Below are positions 26,882 to 36,223 of a stretch of DNA of 64,000 nucleotides, piece by piece. The notes under the pieces were generated by a model, which did not search any database, had not been told where the DNA came from, and saw only the letters and a list, made by a program, of their open reading frames with translations. Each line of letters starts with the position of its first letter. Within the stretch, counting starts at the first letter, position 1. A program made the position numbers and the translations under genes. The DNA comes from Ferrimonas marina. GTDB taxonomy: Bacteria > Pseudomonadota > Gammaproteobacteria > Enterobacterales > Shewanellaceae. The stretch is taken from contig NZ_FQXG01000001.1 in the NCBI RefSeq assembly GCF_900129905.1, positions 728,748 through 792,747 on the forward strand, given 5' to 3'.

Positions 26882-27271
26882 TTAATGCTTGTCAGCGCCG
26901 CTTGGGGGAAACAGAAACTCCGCTCCCCGGTCATCCCGGGTCAACGGGATCACCGACACCACAGCAGACAGGGGCAGGTTGGCTATCTTGGCGCAGGGTT
27001 GGATCCAGGGCTTCTCTTCGGTGGGCTCAAGCCAGACAAGCTCCCCCTGCAGATGGTCGACCGCAATGGCCAGGGCTACCGGCTTGTCACTGGGGTGGAA
27101 ATACCTGGGGGTCACTACCTTGAGGCTCTCTTGCACGTTCAGGTGAACCCAATCAGCGCGCTGATCCGCACCGCAGCGGGGTACCCAGCCACTTTGCTGA
27201 GCCTGACGCCAGCTGTCGGCATCCACCACCCGGTAAAGGATCGCCACCTTGCTGTTAATACTGACCCTCAT
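26882..27271 (-). CDS. DUF952 family protein
   Basis: 129 residues. The sequence follows the DUF952 pattern: a first strand ILYRVVDADSWRQAQQSG, then DWVHLNVQESL, and a middle LVWLEPT strand. These proteins have an ADP-ribosyltransferase-like small fold of unknown function. The N-terminus is an ATG with weak upstream purines. It lies upstream of the TSUP transporter on the same strand. Confidence 0.72.
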   Translation of the reverse strand: MRVSINSKVAILYRVVDADSWRQAQQSGWVPRCGADQRADWVHLNVQESLKVVTPRYFHPSDKPVALAIAVDHLQGELVWLEPTEEKPWIQPCAKIANLPLSAVVSVIPLTRDDRGAEFLFPPSGADKH

Positions 27272-27342
27272 CCCTGGTTAAAGTTCGTGGGCTGTCTGCT
27301 AATAGACAGCGTAAGGCCCTCAGAATACTTGATTAATGTCTC

Positions 27343-27384
27343 TCAAAACCACAACGCCCCCGAACAAAGATTCGAGGGCGTTGT
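27343..27384 (-). terminator. Terminator after the M23 endopeptidase gene
   Basis: A 14-bp stem with one mismatch (ACAACGCCCCCGAA/TTCGAGGGCGTTGT) and a TTTT on the minus-strand side, 15 bases beyond the stop codon. Confidence 0.85.
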
Positions 27385-27398
27385 TGCTAGCGGTCCGC

Positions 27399-28949
27399 TT
27401 ATTCGCCGGTGGCACCCAGCTTGGGGGCCTGCGGCGTGTTGCGGTTAGCGGCGATGAGCTCGGTCATCTGGCTCTGGTACTGGTAGACCTGGGCCAGGAA
27501 GGCCTGGCGATCCGAGGACGGTACCGAGGTAGCCATCGGGATCCGGGCATTGAGCGAATCCACCGCGCGGCCATTGATATGGAACTCGTAATGCAGGTGA
27601 GCGCCGGTCACCCGACCGGTCGCCCCGACGGCACCAATGCGCTGACCGCGGGAGACCGTCTGGCCCCGTTTCACGTCGATGCGGGACATGTGCAGGTAGC
27701 GGGTACGGTACTGACCGCCATGCTCCAACACCACGTACTTACCGGCAATGGGGTGGTTCTCTACCCGGGTGACCACACCATCGCCTGCCGCCAGGATGGG
27801 CGTACCAGTCGGTGCGGCGTAGTCGGTGCCGTTATGCGGTGAGACCCGCCCGGTCACCGGGTGCAGACGATTGGGGTTGTAGCGGGAGCTGATCCGGTAC
27901 TCCTTCGGCAGCGGATGGCGCATAAAGGCCCGGGCCAGGCTCTGACCTTCGTCGTCATAGTAGTTGCCGTCATCGTGCAGGTAAGCGGTCTGGGTCCAGT
28001 TACGGCCGCTGAACTCCACCGCCAGCAGGCGATCATTGCCGGTGGCCTCGCCGTCGATAAACTGCGACTCGCGCAACACTCGCACGGTATCGCCGGCACG
28101 CAACTGACGACGGAAATCCAGCTTATCGTTGAACAGGGTGGTGATCCGCTGGGTCTCTGACACCTTCAGGCCGGCCCGCTGCGCCGACAATGAGAAACTG
28201 CCCTGGATGTCGATCTCAGAGGAGGAAGCAACCCAGTCGCCGTCGATCAGCACCTCATTCACCTCGTAGGTGTCTTCGTGCCGGGTGAACACCACCTTGT
28301 GGGCGAGGTCGAACACCACCTCCATCCGCTCCAGCGAATTGTCGGCTTCATCAACCCAGAAACGCAGTCCGTCACCGGGACGCAAAGTATCCAGCGCCAG
28401 CAGGGCGTAATCCGCCTCCAGCACTTCGTACATTTGGCGTTGGGAGATACTGAATCGATTGAAGATGCCACTGAGGGTGTCGCCTTTGGCAACCGAGTAC
28501 TCCAGTCGGGGCGGACGCTCCAGCAGCGGCAGCAGATCCTCTTCGTTGACCTGGGTCAGCTCCACCACAGGCTCAGCGTCGAGGATCTCATTGCGATCCT
28601 CGATGATTTCACGAACCTTGGCTTGTTCAACACGGCGGGCGATGCTGTCGGCATCCTGTTCGATCTGGGTCAGCATCTCTTCCGGCATCACCAGGGTGGG
28701 CTTGCTCTCGCGTTCGGGCCAGTAGCTGACGGTCAGGATCAGGGCAGCACAGCCGGTTCCCACCAGCAGCATCTTGGGGCTGGGTCGCAGCGACTTCAGA
28801 GCCTGAGCCAGCGGGCTGGGTTGCCCAATCCGGCGCGCCTGGGGCCGCAGTTCCGGCCGCGCTTGGCGCTTCTTCAGCTGATTTTGCAAGCGGCGATGCT
28901 GTCGACGGATCCTGTCCGCATCGTTGCCTCGATTGCCCAAACCGAACAC
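27399..28949 (-). CDS. mepM: MepM-like murein DD-endopeptidase (M23, OapA/LysM)
   Basis: 516 residues. A basic N-terminus (about 1-58) precedes one membrane helix (about 60-77). Residues 145-240 are the OapA/LysM-like region, starting LEYSVAKGDTLSGIFNRFSI. The C-terminal M23 domain has HNGTDYAAP, which gives the zinc ligands His and Asp, and HLHYEF with the third ligand and catalytic His. It should cleave D-Ala-meso-DAP cross-links and so make room for growth of the wall. The start is GTG with GAGGG eight bases upstream. Single gene with its own promoter and terminator. Confidence 0.92.
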   Translation of the reverse strand: MFGLGNRGNDADRIRRQHRRLQNQLKKRQARPELRPQARRIGQPSPLAQALKSLRPSPKMLLVGTGCAALILTVSYWPERESKPTLVMPEEMLTQIEQDADSIARRVEQAKVREIIEDRNEILDAEPVVELTQVNEEDLLPLLERPPRLEYSVAKGDTLSGIFNRFSISQRQMYEVLEADYALLALDTLRPGDGLRFWVDEADNSLERMEVVFDLAHKVVFTRHEDTYEVNEVLIDGDWVASSSEIDIQGSFSLSAQRAGLKVSETQRITTLFNDKLDFRRQLRAGDTVRVLRESQFIDGEATGNDRLLAVEFSGRNWTQTAYLHDDGNYYDDEGQSLARAFMRHPLPKEYRISSRYNPNRLHPVTGRVSPHNGTDYAAPTGTPILAAGDGVVTRVENHPIAGKYVVLEHGGQYRTRYLHMSRIDVKRGQTVSRGQRIGAVGATGRVTGAHLHYEFHINGRAVDSLNARIPMATSVPSSDRQAFLAQVYQYQSQMTELIAANRNTPQAPKLGATGE

Positions 28950-29297
28950 AAACTACCCTCGAAGACGATAAAACGGCGTTCAAGATGCTTCTTTGACGCC
29001 GGTCTGTCAAATTTCTAACGAATTTCTTAGATCTAACACTCAGCCCGATAAAACGGACCTTGCAAAAGTCTATATGTATGATTTTTAGCAGTAAACTCGA
29101 TATCTTGCGTACTAAGACAGCAAACGATTTTCACCGGCAGAACCCAATCACCAGTGCTTGGCAAAGCAATGGTAAGATACACCTTTCCGATTGAACTCGT
29201 GCTTTGAAGATAAGGCGGCCATTTGGTGAGAAAACTGCGCCAAATCGTCGTTTCCGCCGCCTAGACAAGACAAGAGATAAAAGCAGGCATCGATCCC
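28950..29297. other. Divergent control region between mepM and the SMC-like operon
   Basis: 348 bases with no gene. It holds the mepM promoter on the left and, presumably, the promoter of the SMC-like operon; AT-rich patches occur around 29010-29100. No clear sigma-70 pair was found for the rightward operon, and no obvious operator or terminator. Confidence 0.55.
28982..29010 (-). promoter_or_regulatory. Predicted mepM promoter
   Basis: On the minus strand a consensus TTGACA is followed after 17 bases by CATCTT, about 33 bases before the GTG start. Confidence 0.5.
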
Positions 29298-32200
29298 ATG
29301 TCGACACTGAATCGCATCATCCTGATCAACACCCACCTACCCGGTGAGGTGGAGCTGAAGCTCAACGGCCACACCAACATCTGTGGCACCAACGCCTCCG
29401 GTAAGACCACGCTGCAGCGACTGGTCCCGGTATTTTATGGCGAATACCCCAGCCGGGTGGTCCCCGCCACCCGGGACAGCTTCGAGCGCTGGTACCTGCC
29501 CACCGAGTCCAGTTTCATTATCTACGAGTACCTGCGCCCCAGCGGTGAGCTGGCCCAGGCCCTGCTCTCCTCCGCCGGTGACGGTAAAGGGGTTCAGTTC
29601 CGCTTTGTTGGCAAGGGCTTCGAGCTGGAGGACTACATCAAGTCCCGCACCGACGACAACAAGGTGGTGTGCTGGAGTGCCACCGAGCTGCGCCGGGTGT
29701 TCCGCGAGCAGGGGGTGCCCTTCTCCAACGCCATTGGCAGCGTCAAGGACTACCGTGCGGTGATCCAGAACGACCGCACCCTGATCGCCAATGCCGCCAA
29801 CGCCACCGAGCTGCGCCAGCTGGCCGACCAATATGCTCTGTCCGAGCGCGGCACCACCCTGCGCCACATGGAGAAACTGGTGCGGGCGGTGCACTCCAAG
29901 GAAGGCAAGATGGAGACCATCCGTCAGATGGTGGCCGCCATCCTTGAGGAGGATGGGGTGGAAACCCCACAGACCCGCCTGAACCCCGCGCGGGTCGAGG
30001 AGTGGATCAAAGAGAGCCAATTGGTGGCCCACTTTGAAACCATTCGCCCCCAGTTCACTAAGCTGGAGCAGCGCTTTGATGCTCTGGAGCTGTGCGAACT
30101 GCAGCTTAAGGGGCTGGCCGAGGGCTTTGGCAACGACAAGATTGGCCTGCAAGGCAAGCTCGACAGCCTCGGCCGTGAACAGCGCGAGGCTCAGTTCCAA
30201 CTGACCGAACTGGCGGACAACCACGAGCGCGACACCGCCGATAAGAAGGCTGCCCGCTCTGACGCCAAGGCCGATGCCGACACCCTGGAAAGCCGCCTCG
30301 AAACCATCGAGGATGAGCACCAGCGTTGGCTGGAGCTGGATATTGAGCAGGTACAGCGCGACCTGGATGCCCTGCCCCAGTGGCGCGCCGACTTAGGCTC
30401 GCTGCGTGAGCGCGCCAAGCTGCTGACCGAGAAGCACTCGGACATCGAGGCCACCTACAACGAGCGCCGCGGTCAGATTGAGATCACCAACAACGCCGCG
30501 CTGGAAGCGTTGCGTGAGCGCCAGGACCAGGCCCGCAGTCAGCAGGCGGATCTCAAGACCCAGCAACAAAACCAGATGCGCGAGCTGGAAGAGAGCTTCC
30601 GCAATCAGCGCAGTGCCGCTGAGCAGCGCCACCATGGCGAGTCCAAGGCACTGGAGCTGGCCCAGCAGAAACTGCAGCTACAGATCGATCACACCGGTTA
30701 CAGCGCTGATGAACGCCAGGCCCTGGACGTGCTGGAGGCTCGCATCGACGAGGCGTTCGGCCAGCAACAGCAGGCTGAGCGCGCGCTGGATAAAGCCCGG
30801 GAGCAGGAGAACAGCCTGCGCCAGGAGCGCCAGACCCTGCAGGACCAGCTGGCCGGACTGCGCCGCAACGTCAGCCAGTGCCAGGCACGCTTCGATGAGA
30901 TCGACGCCCTGCGCTTCCCCAAGGATCACAGCCTGCTGAACTTCCTGCGCCAGGAGCGCCCGGACTGGTACCACAGCATCGGCAAGGTGATCCGACCGGA
31001 GCTGCTGACCCGCAATGATCTCAAGCCCGCCCTGGGCGAACAGAGCGACAGCCTGTTTGGTGTCAGCCTCGAGCTGGCCAACCTGGAGGCGCCGGAATAC
31101 GCCCAGGATGAGCAGGCGCTGGAGCAACAGGCAGAGCAAGCTCGCCTGGCGCTGGAGCAGGCCCGCCAGGCTCAGCAGGCACTGGAGGGGGACATCGCCG
31201 CCCAGCAGCAGCGTTTGCAGGAGCTGTCCGAGGCGGTGATCCGGGCTCAGACCCACTACCAGAACGCCAAGAGTCAGCACACCCGCCTGATCGACGAGAA
31301 GAAGCAGCAGAACGAGCAGTTCCGCGCCGCCATCGCCGAGCGCAAACTGGCCAGCCAGAAGCAGCTTAAGGCGGTTGAGGCCGATCTGGCCAAGCTGCAA
31401 TCCGACTACCAGGGCTTTGTCGAGCAGCTCAAGGAGCAGCACCTGGAAGCCCGCATGGATAAGGAGGCGTTCTGGCAGGATCGCTTGGGCAGTGTCGAGC
31501 ACAACCTGCAGCAGATCAGCCAGGACCTGGCCGCCCGTCGTGAGCAAAAGGCCGAGGAGCTGGCCGAGTGCGAGCGCTGGTACCAGAGCGAGCTCAAGGC
31601 CCGAGGGGTCGACGACAGCCAGATCGCGGCGTTGAAACAGCAGATCAGCGACAAGGAACAAGCCATTGCCCGGGTCGAGTCGATGCGCGATGAGGTGAAG
31701 AACTACGAGATCTGGTTCAAAGGCCCCTTCTCCATCGAACAGCCGCAAAAGCAGGCCCTGCTGGCCAAGGCCCGCCAGGAGATCCTGGAGCTGGACCAAG
31801 CCCTCTCCACCCTGGAGCGCAACTTCAAGGCGATCCGCAAGGAGCTCAAGGAAGCCCAAGCCAACGTCGAGCGCGGCCTGACCCAGGGCAACGAGCAGAT
31901 GCAGCAGCTCAATGAGCTGCTCAGCGAACTGACCAAGCTCAAGCTCAAAGGCCCAGTGGCCAGTGAGCATCTGCCCAGCGGTGAGCTGGACGAGCGTCTG
32001 CGCGACGCCCGCGAGAAGCTTAAGCAGCGGGATGGCCATCGCAGCGTCATCCGCGAGCAGATCGACCACTTCGATGGTCAGATTGGTCAGAAAGCCGGTG
32101 CCGAGCTGGCGGCCAACTGGGAGCAGTGGCGCAGCGACTGCATCGAAACCAGCGACAGCGGCGTGCCCAAGCTCGACCACATCAAGATGATGTCGCACCT

Positions 32201-32996
32201 GCGCCACCTGATGAACCACCTGGTGCCCCAGCGGCTGGAAGTTCTGCGCGGCACCGGTCAGAACTTCGGCCTGGACCTGGAAAGCTACTACCACGTACTG
32301 GCGGACATCGATAAGCGCATCGGCACCCAGTCCAAGCGCATCACCCGCGAGGTAGGCGACGAGCTGTTCCTCGATGGCGTCTCCGGCTCTGCGGTACAGA
32401 TCCGCTCCCGCATCAGCGATCTGGAGTTCTGGGACGAGCTGTCCGCCTTTATCCAGGCCCACCAGGCCTGGCGTGAGCAGGACTTTGCCGGCCTGCCGGG
32501 CGAGGAGTACGCCCAGCTGCTGCGCCGTGCCCTGGAGGTGATCGGCCGCACTGCGCTGACTGGCTCCGTCGCCAAGTTGCTGGAGATCGAATTGCGCCTG
32601 CGTGAGGGCAACTCTGACCTGGTGATCCGCACCGACCGCCAGCTCAACGAGTCTTCCAGCCACGGCATGGCCTACCTGATCCTGTGTAAGTTCCTTTTGG
32701 CCTTCACCCGCCTGCTGCGGGGCAACTCGCAGGCGGTGATCCACTGGCCCATCGATGAGTTGGGTACCCTGCACCACGTCAACGTGAAGAAGATCTTCGA
32801 CGCCTGCGAAAACAACCGCATCGCCGTACTGGGTGCCTTCCCCAACCCGGAATCCGAGGTGCTCAACCTGTTTGAGAACCGCTACATCATCAACAAGCAA
32901 ACCCGTCAGCTGCAGGTGGTGCAGCCCAAGGTCAGCCCCATCGCAGCGCGTCTGCAGGCTAAGCAGAGCGCCCAGCGCGAGGAGCAACCCGCATGA
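29298..32996 (+). CDS. SMC/MukB-like ATPase of a condensin-like complex
   Basis: 1232 residues. Walker A is GTNASGKTT (30-38) right at the N-terminus. The ABC/SMC signature is SSSHGM (1119-1124), followed by a Walker B with Asp1153-Glu1154 in IHWPIDELG; the two halves must come together, as in SMC proteins. Between them lie long Gln/Glu/Lys/Arg-rich coiled coils (roughly 280-535 and 610-960) split by a compact non-coil region near 545-600 that looks like a small hinge. The closest named relatives by design are MukB, MksB and Wadjet JetC. It starts a three-gene operon with 4-base overlaps. ATP-driven loop extrusion or DNA clamping is inferred, not shown. Confidence 0.82.
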   Translation: MSTLNRIILINTHLPGEVELKLNGHTNICGTNASGKTTLQRLVPVFYGEYPSRVVPATRDSFERWYLPTESSFIIYEYLRPSGELAQALLSSAGDGKGVQFRFVGKGFELEDYIKSRTDDNKVVCWSATELRRVFREQGVPFSNAIGSVKDYRAVIQNDRTLIANAANATELRQLADQYALSERGTTLRHMEKLVRAVHSKEGKMETIRQMVAAILEEDGVETPQTRLNPARVEEWIKESQLVAHFETIRPQFTKLEQRFDALELCELQLKGLAEGFGNDKIGLQGKLDSLGREQREAQFQLTELADNHERDTADKKAARSDAKADADTLESRLETIEDEHQRWLELDIEQVQRDLDALPQWRADLGSLRERAKLLTEKHSDIEATYNERRGQIEITNNAALEALRERQDQARSQQADLKTQQQNQMRELEESFRNQRSAAEQRHHGESKALELAQQKLQLQIDHTGYSADERQALDVLEARIDEAFGQQQQAERALDKAREQENSLRQERQTLQDQLAGLRRNVSQCQARFDEIDALRFPKDHSLLNFLRQERPDWYHSIGKVIRPELLTRNDLKPALGEQSDSLFGVSLELANLEAPEYAQDEQALEQQAEQARLALEQARQAQQALEGDIAAQQQRLQELSEAVIRAQTHYQNAKSQHTRLIDEKKQQNEQFRAAIAERKLASQKQLKAVEADLAKLQSDYQGFVEQLKEQHLEARMDKEAFWQDRLGSVEHNLQQISQDLAARREQKAEELAECERWYQSELKARGVDDSQIAALKQQISDKEQAIARVESMRDEVKNYEIWFKGPFSIEQPQKQALLAKARQEILELDQALSTLERNFKAIRKELKEAQANVERGLTQGNEQMQQLNELLSELTKLKLKGPVASEHLPSGELDERLRDAREKLKQRDGHRSVIREQIDHFDGQIGQKAGAELAANWEQWRSDCIETSDSGVPKLDHIKMMSHLRHLMNHLVPQRLEVLRGTGQNFGLDLESYYHVLADIDKRIGTQSKRITREVGDELFLDGVSGSAVQIRSRISDLEFWDELSAFIQAHQAWREQDFAGLPGEEYAQLLRRALEVIGRTALTGSVAKLLEIELRLREGNSDLVIRTDRQLNESSSHGMAYLILCKFLLAFTRLLRGNSQAVIHWPIDELGTLHHVNVKKIFDACENNRIAVLGAFPNPESEVLNLFENRYIINKQTRQLQVVQPKVSPIAARLQAKQSAQREEQPA

Positions 32997-33625
32997 AAAC
33001 CGAAACCGGACGCGTGATTGAGGCCCTGCTCAAGGGCGAGTTTATCTGCCGGATAAGCGATGAAGCGGCTTGGGAGCTGCTGCGCAACGAGGACAAGCGG
33101 GCAGCAGTGGATCAGCACCTGGCGGTGCTCAACCGCAAGGTGGCGGCCGCCGCCGATGACACCGTGTTCTTCTGCAGCTATCAGGACCTGGGTGACGATG
33201 AGCGTAAGGTGATCGGTCAGCAATTTAACGAGCTGGCCGGCTCACTGCAGCCGCTGGTGCACTTTATGGTGCTGGTGCAGGAAGCCGGTGCCGGCGATGA
33301 GCCCCTGGCCGAAGGGGTGCGGGTACGTCTCAACGAGCTGCAAAGCACCATTGAGGATGTGCCGGCGCTGTCGGAGCAACTGGGTAAGATCGCCCGCTTC
33401 CGTCTGTTCAACTCCACCTCCACCGGCGTAGACGGCCAGCTGAAGCAGGTGTTCAAGCGGTTATGCGAGCTGGGCTACCTGGTCCGCCCCAACAGCGAGA
33501 AACAGATCTACCAGGCCACCGGCAAAATCGAGTACCTCTACGAGGTGCTGCGCTTTATCGATGAAACCGAGTCCCTGGCGCTGGAGCAGAAGGCGGAGGC
33601 AATGCAGCAGGAGGCGCTGCTGTGA
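32993..33625 (+). CDS. MukE/JetB-like accessory subunit (putative)
   Basis: 210 residues, mainly alpha-helical, acidic and without signal or membrane segments. The front (GRVIEALLKGEFICRISDEAAWELL) and the C-terminal part (VFKRLCELGYLVRPNSEKQIYQATGKIEYLYEVLRFI) look like winged-helix modules. Size, position and coupling to an SMC-like gene suggest the role of MukE, MksE or JetB, which bind the kleisin. The ATG overlaps the ATPase stop by four bases. The call rests on context more than on sequence, so it is moderate. Confidence 0.6.
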   Translation: MKTETGRVIEALLKGEFICRISDEAAWELLRNEDKRAAVDQHLAVLNRKVAAAADDTVFFCSYQDLGDDERKVIGQQFNELAGSLQPLVHFMVLVQEAGAGDEPLAEGVRVRLNELQSTIEDVPALSEQLGKIARFRLFNSTSTGVDGQLKQVFKRLCELGYLVRPNSEKQIYQATGKIEYLYEVLRFIDETESLALEQKAEAMQQEALL

Positions 33626-34833
33626 GCCTGCATAAGACCGGCAAGGCCTTCCTCAACCAGCTGGCGCGTAACGCCGATCTGCTGATGGAGACCTACCTCT
33701 CCGGCACTGTGGCGGAGACGGAAGAGAACGCCAAGGCGGTGGCCAAGCTGACCGCGGCGGGGGTACTGCGTCGCAGCGAGTCCGATGAGCCGCTGCGTCT
33801 CTCTCCCAGCCTGCGCAGCCTGCTGGAGGAGGCGCTCAAGGATGAGAAGGGCCGCCAGGTGGACACCAACATCGGCTCTGCCCTGGCTACCTTGAAGACC
33901 CTCGCTCGCCACTACAAAGAGGCGGTGCACCTGCACGACTACCCGGCGGCAGATGCCTACTTAGCCGAGCTGTCCGAGCTGGTGTTCAATCTCAAGGAGA
34001 GCCTGCGCCACGCCACTCGCAGCCTGTGGTCTCGAATCAACAACGAGTTTGGCTACGTCGGCACCATGGACGCCAAGATCCGCGAAAACCAGTTGGCGCA
34101 GGATCAGGTTTCCGAGCTGCTGGGCAGCCTGGACCTGTTCCGCTTCGACGAGCTGGCGGAGCTGGCCGGTGACGCCCGGGAGCTGCGCCGACTGCTGGTG
34201 GTGGGGTTGCAGCACACTATGGTGGAGTGTTCCGGCGAACTGGCAGTGGTGCAGAGCCGACTGCTGGCGCTGCTCGGTCGCTTCCGCGAGATCCAGGGTC
34301 GCACCCGCCTGCTCAAGGGCTTCCTGCTGCACTGCGGCCAGCACCCGGATTACCGTCCGGCGGTGCACGTCGACCGGGTCAATGTGCCCGGCCTGTTCAA
34401 CCAGACCGAGGGGTGCTTGAAGCCCGCGGCAGTGGACGTCAACGACGGCGACGAAGAGCAGACCCTGATCGAGCTGGTTGCCACCCTACGCCCCCGCAAC
34501 CCGGATGACCAGGCCAGCAACCAGGCCCAGGCGGAAGCCTTTGCCCTGGGTCAGGCCGAGGCCTATCAACTGGCGGATGAGGGCTTGAAGCAGGACGTTG
34601 ACCGCTTCTTCGTGACGGTGATCGATGAGGCCGCCAGCCTCTCTGCGCTGGAGTTCCTGCAGCAGCAGGAGCTGCCCTGGCCACCGGAAGCCTGGCTCTA
34701 CCAGGTGATCGGCAACTTCGACAGCCTGCCGCTGGAGCAGCGCGAGTTCTTTGGCCTCTCCCCCAAGCTGCGGGACGATGCCACCTTCTCCGGGGTTAAG
34801 TACATCGAGGATGTGCACCTCTGGCTGGAGTAG
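33622..34833 (+). CDS. MukF/JetA-like kleisin candidate
   Basis: 403 residues with no signal or membrane segment. The N-terminal 90 residues could be a winged helix (MSLHKTGKAFLNQLARNADLL), followed by a helical middle with KTLARHYKEAVHLHDYPAADAYLAEL, and a C-terminal half ending in a small acidic module. Starting with GTG and overlapping the previous stop by four bases, it is co-translated with it. In MukBEF and Wadjet the third subunit is a kleisin that bridges the ATPase heads, and this gene is the only candidate here. I do not recognise it by direct similarity. A terminator follows at once. Confidence 0.58.
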   Translation: MSLHKTGKAFLNQLARNADLLMETYLSGTVAETEENAKAVAKLTAAGVLRRSESDEPLRLSPSLRSLLEEALKDEKGRQVDTNIGSALATLKTLARHYKEAVHLHDYPAADAYLAELSELVFNLKESLRHATRSLWSRINNEFGYVGTMDAKIRENQLAQDQVSELLGSLDLFRFDELAELAGDARELRRLLVVGLQHTMVECSGELAVVQSRLLALLGRFREIQGRTRLLKGFLLHCGQHPDYRPAVHVDRVNVPGLFNQTEGCLKPAAVDVNDGDEEQTLIELVATLRPRNPDDQASNQAQAEAFALGQAEAYQLADEGLKQDVDRFFVTVIDEAASLSALEFLQQQELPWPPEAWLYQVIGNFDSLPLEQREFFGLSPKLRDDATFSGVKYIEDVHLWLE

Positions 34834-34862
34834 ACTCCGCTCTGCCGTAATAAGGCATACTC

Positions 34863-34890
34863 AAGGGAGGCTCAAGCCTCCCTTTTTCTT
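34863..34890 (+). terminator. Terminator of the SMC-like operon
   Basis: Stem AAGGGAGGCT/AGCCTCCCTT with a two-base loop and a T-run, 30 bases after the third gene. It shows that the operon has exactly three genes on this side. Confidence 0.92.
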
Positions 34891-34998
34891 GGTTACCGCT
34901 TGTTCGCCAACATGGGAGAGTTGCAAAAAACTGCGGCAACCCCGGTCACACCGAGGTATCCTGTCGCCGAACTTTTGCTCCAGGCTCCTGAAAGACAT

Positions 34999-36156
34999 AT
35001 GAGATTACTCCCCCTCGCCGCTGCGCTCTCCGCCACCTTCGCCCTTCCTGCCCTGGCAGAGACCGAGGTGAAGCCACTGTTTGAAACCGAGCCCAATGCG
35101 GTGATCGATTCGCTGGATCGCTTGCTGTCGGTGTTTGGCGCCGAGGAGGAGTACGACGAGTCTAAGGGGCTCAACTCCAGCTACATCCCCGCGGTGTTCT
35201 ACACCCCGGAACAGGGCCTCGGCGTCGGTTTGCTCTACGTCGGCCTCTATGGCGATACCCAGGGCGGCACCGAGCAGCCCTCGGCGCTCATTCTTAACCC
35301 CTATGTCTCCTCCAACGGCTCCATGGGGATCTCCGGCGACAGCTACCACTTCACCAACGGCGGCGATAACCGTTTCAACCTGGATTTTAAGATCCAGGAT
35401 GATGCCTCGGTCTACTATGGCGTGGGCTATCAGAACGGCCAGCAGGACGACAACCAGGTGGATTACGCCGAACGCCTGCTGCGGCTCAAACCCAGTTGGC
35501 AAAGTCGGGTGGGCGGCAACCTGTTCCTCGGTGCTGGCGCTGATCTGCAGATCGTTGCCCCCACCGACATCGAACCCAGCACTGGCGCTGAGGGCCTGGC
35601 CGGTGAGCTTGAGCGCAACACCAGCTACGGTGGCTTCGTCTCGGCGGTGTACGACTCCCGCGACAACGTCATCAGCGCCAGCGAAGGGATGCTGCTGCAG
35701 GCGGACATCGGTGCCTACTACGACGACAGCAACAGCGAGGCCTTTGGCCTCTACGACCTGACCGCTTCCCAGTATCTTTCGCTGGACCCGGTACCGGGAC
35801 TGCTGGCTTGGCAGGTGCAAGGGTCGTTTAGCTCTGGCGAGGTGCCCTGGAACCGACTGCCGGATTTGGGTGGTGACAAGGCGATGCGAGGCTACATCGA
35901 GGGACGCTACCGCGATAACCAGATGATGATGGCGCAGATGGAGTACCGCCTGCCCATCTATTGGCGCATCGGCATGGTGTTCTGGGGTGCAGCCGGCACC
36001 GTGGCCGACACCCCCTCCGAGCTGTGGGAGGATACCCTCTACAGCTACGGCACCGGCTTTCGGGTGAAGATCAAAGACAAGGTCAACCTGCGTGCCGACA
36101 TCGGCTTTGGCGAGCACGAAGCCGCCTTCTACTTCCACGTCAACGAGGTGTTCTAG
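34999..36156 (+). CDS. BamA/TamA-like outer membrane barrel protein
   Basis: 385 residues with a clear signal peptide (cleavage after ALA). The mature protein has alternating hydrophobic strands, ends in Phe, and includes SAVYDSRDNVISASEGMLLQ, the strand pair and turn typical of the Omp85/D15 surface antigen barrel; GGDKAMRGYIEGRYRDNQ resembles the conserved loop-6 RGY motif of that family. No POTRA domains precede the barrel, so it is a short, barrel-only type. The ATG is preceded by AAAGAC; a longer frame starting about 33 codons upstream lacks a signal and is rejected. Confidence 0.85.
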   Translation: MRLLPLAAALSATFALPALAETEVKPLFETEPNAVIDSLDRLLSVFGAEEEYDESKGLNSSYIPAVFYTPEQGLGVGLLYVGLYGDTQGGTEQPSALILNPYVSSNGSMGISGDSYHFTNGGDNRFNLDFKIQDDASVYYGVGYQNGQQDDNQVDYAERLLRLKPSWQSRVGGNLFLGAGADLQIVAPTDIEPSTGAEGLAGELERNTSYGGFVSAVYDSRDNVISASEGMLLQADIGAYYDDSNSEAFGLYDLTASQYLSLDPVPGLLAWQVQGSFSSGEVPWNRLPDLGGDKAMRGYIEGRYRDNQMMMAQMEYRLPIYWRIGMVFWGAAGTVADTPSELWEDTLYSYGTGFRVKIKDKVNLRADIGFGEHEAAFYFHVNEVF

Positions 36157-36176
36157 CCTCTTTGTGCTGCCAACAA

Positions 36177-36204
36177 AAAAGGCCCCGCAATTGCGGGGCC
36201 TTTT
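36177..36204. terminator. Bidirectional terminator
   Basis: A perfect 14-bp inverted repeat, AAAAGGCCCCGCAA and its complement, shared by the converging barrel and triplicated-domain genes. Confidence 0.93.
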
Positions 36205-36223
36205 GTTATCTCAATTCAGAGAA

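Noticed and set aside
30678..32987. A 769-codon open frame opposite the SMC-like ATPase gene
   Set aside because: Its Leu/Gln/Val-rich translation mirrors the GC-rich third positions of the coiled-coil coding strand, and it has no motif, ribosome site or family match.
34834..34998. A JetD-type nuclease gene completing a Wadjet system
   Set aside because: A terminator follows the third gene and the next gene codes for an outer membrane barrel; the gene on the other side is mepM.
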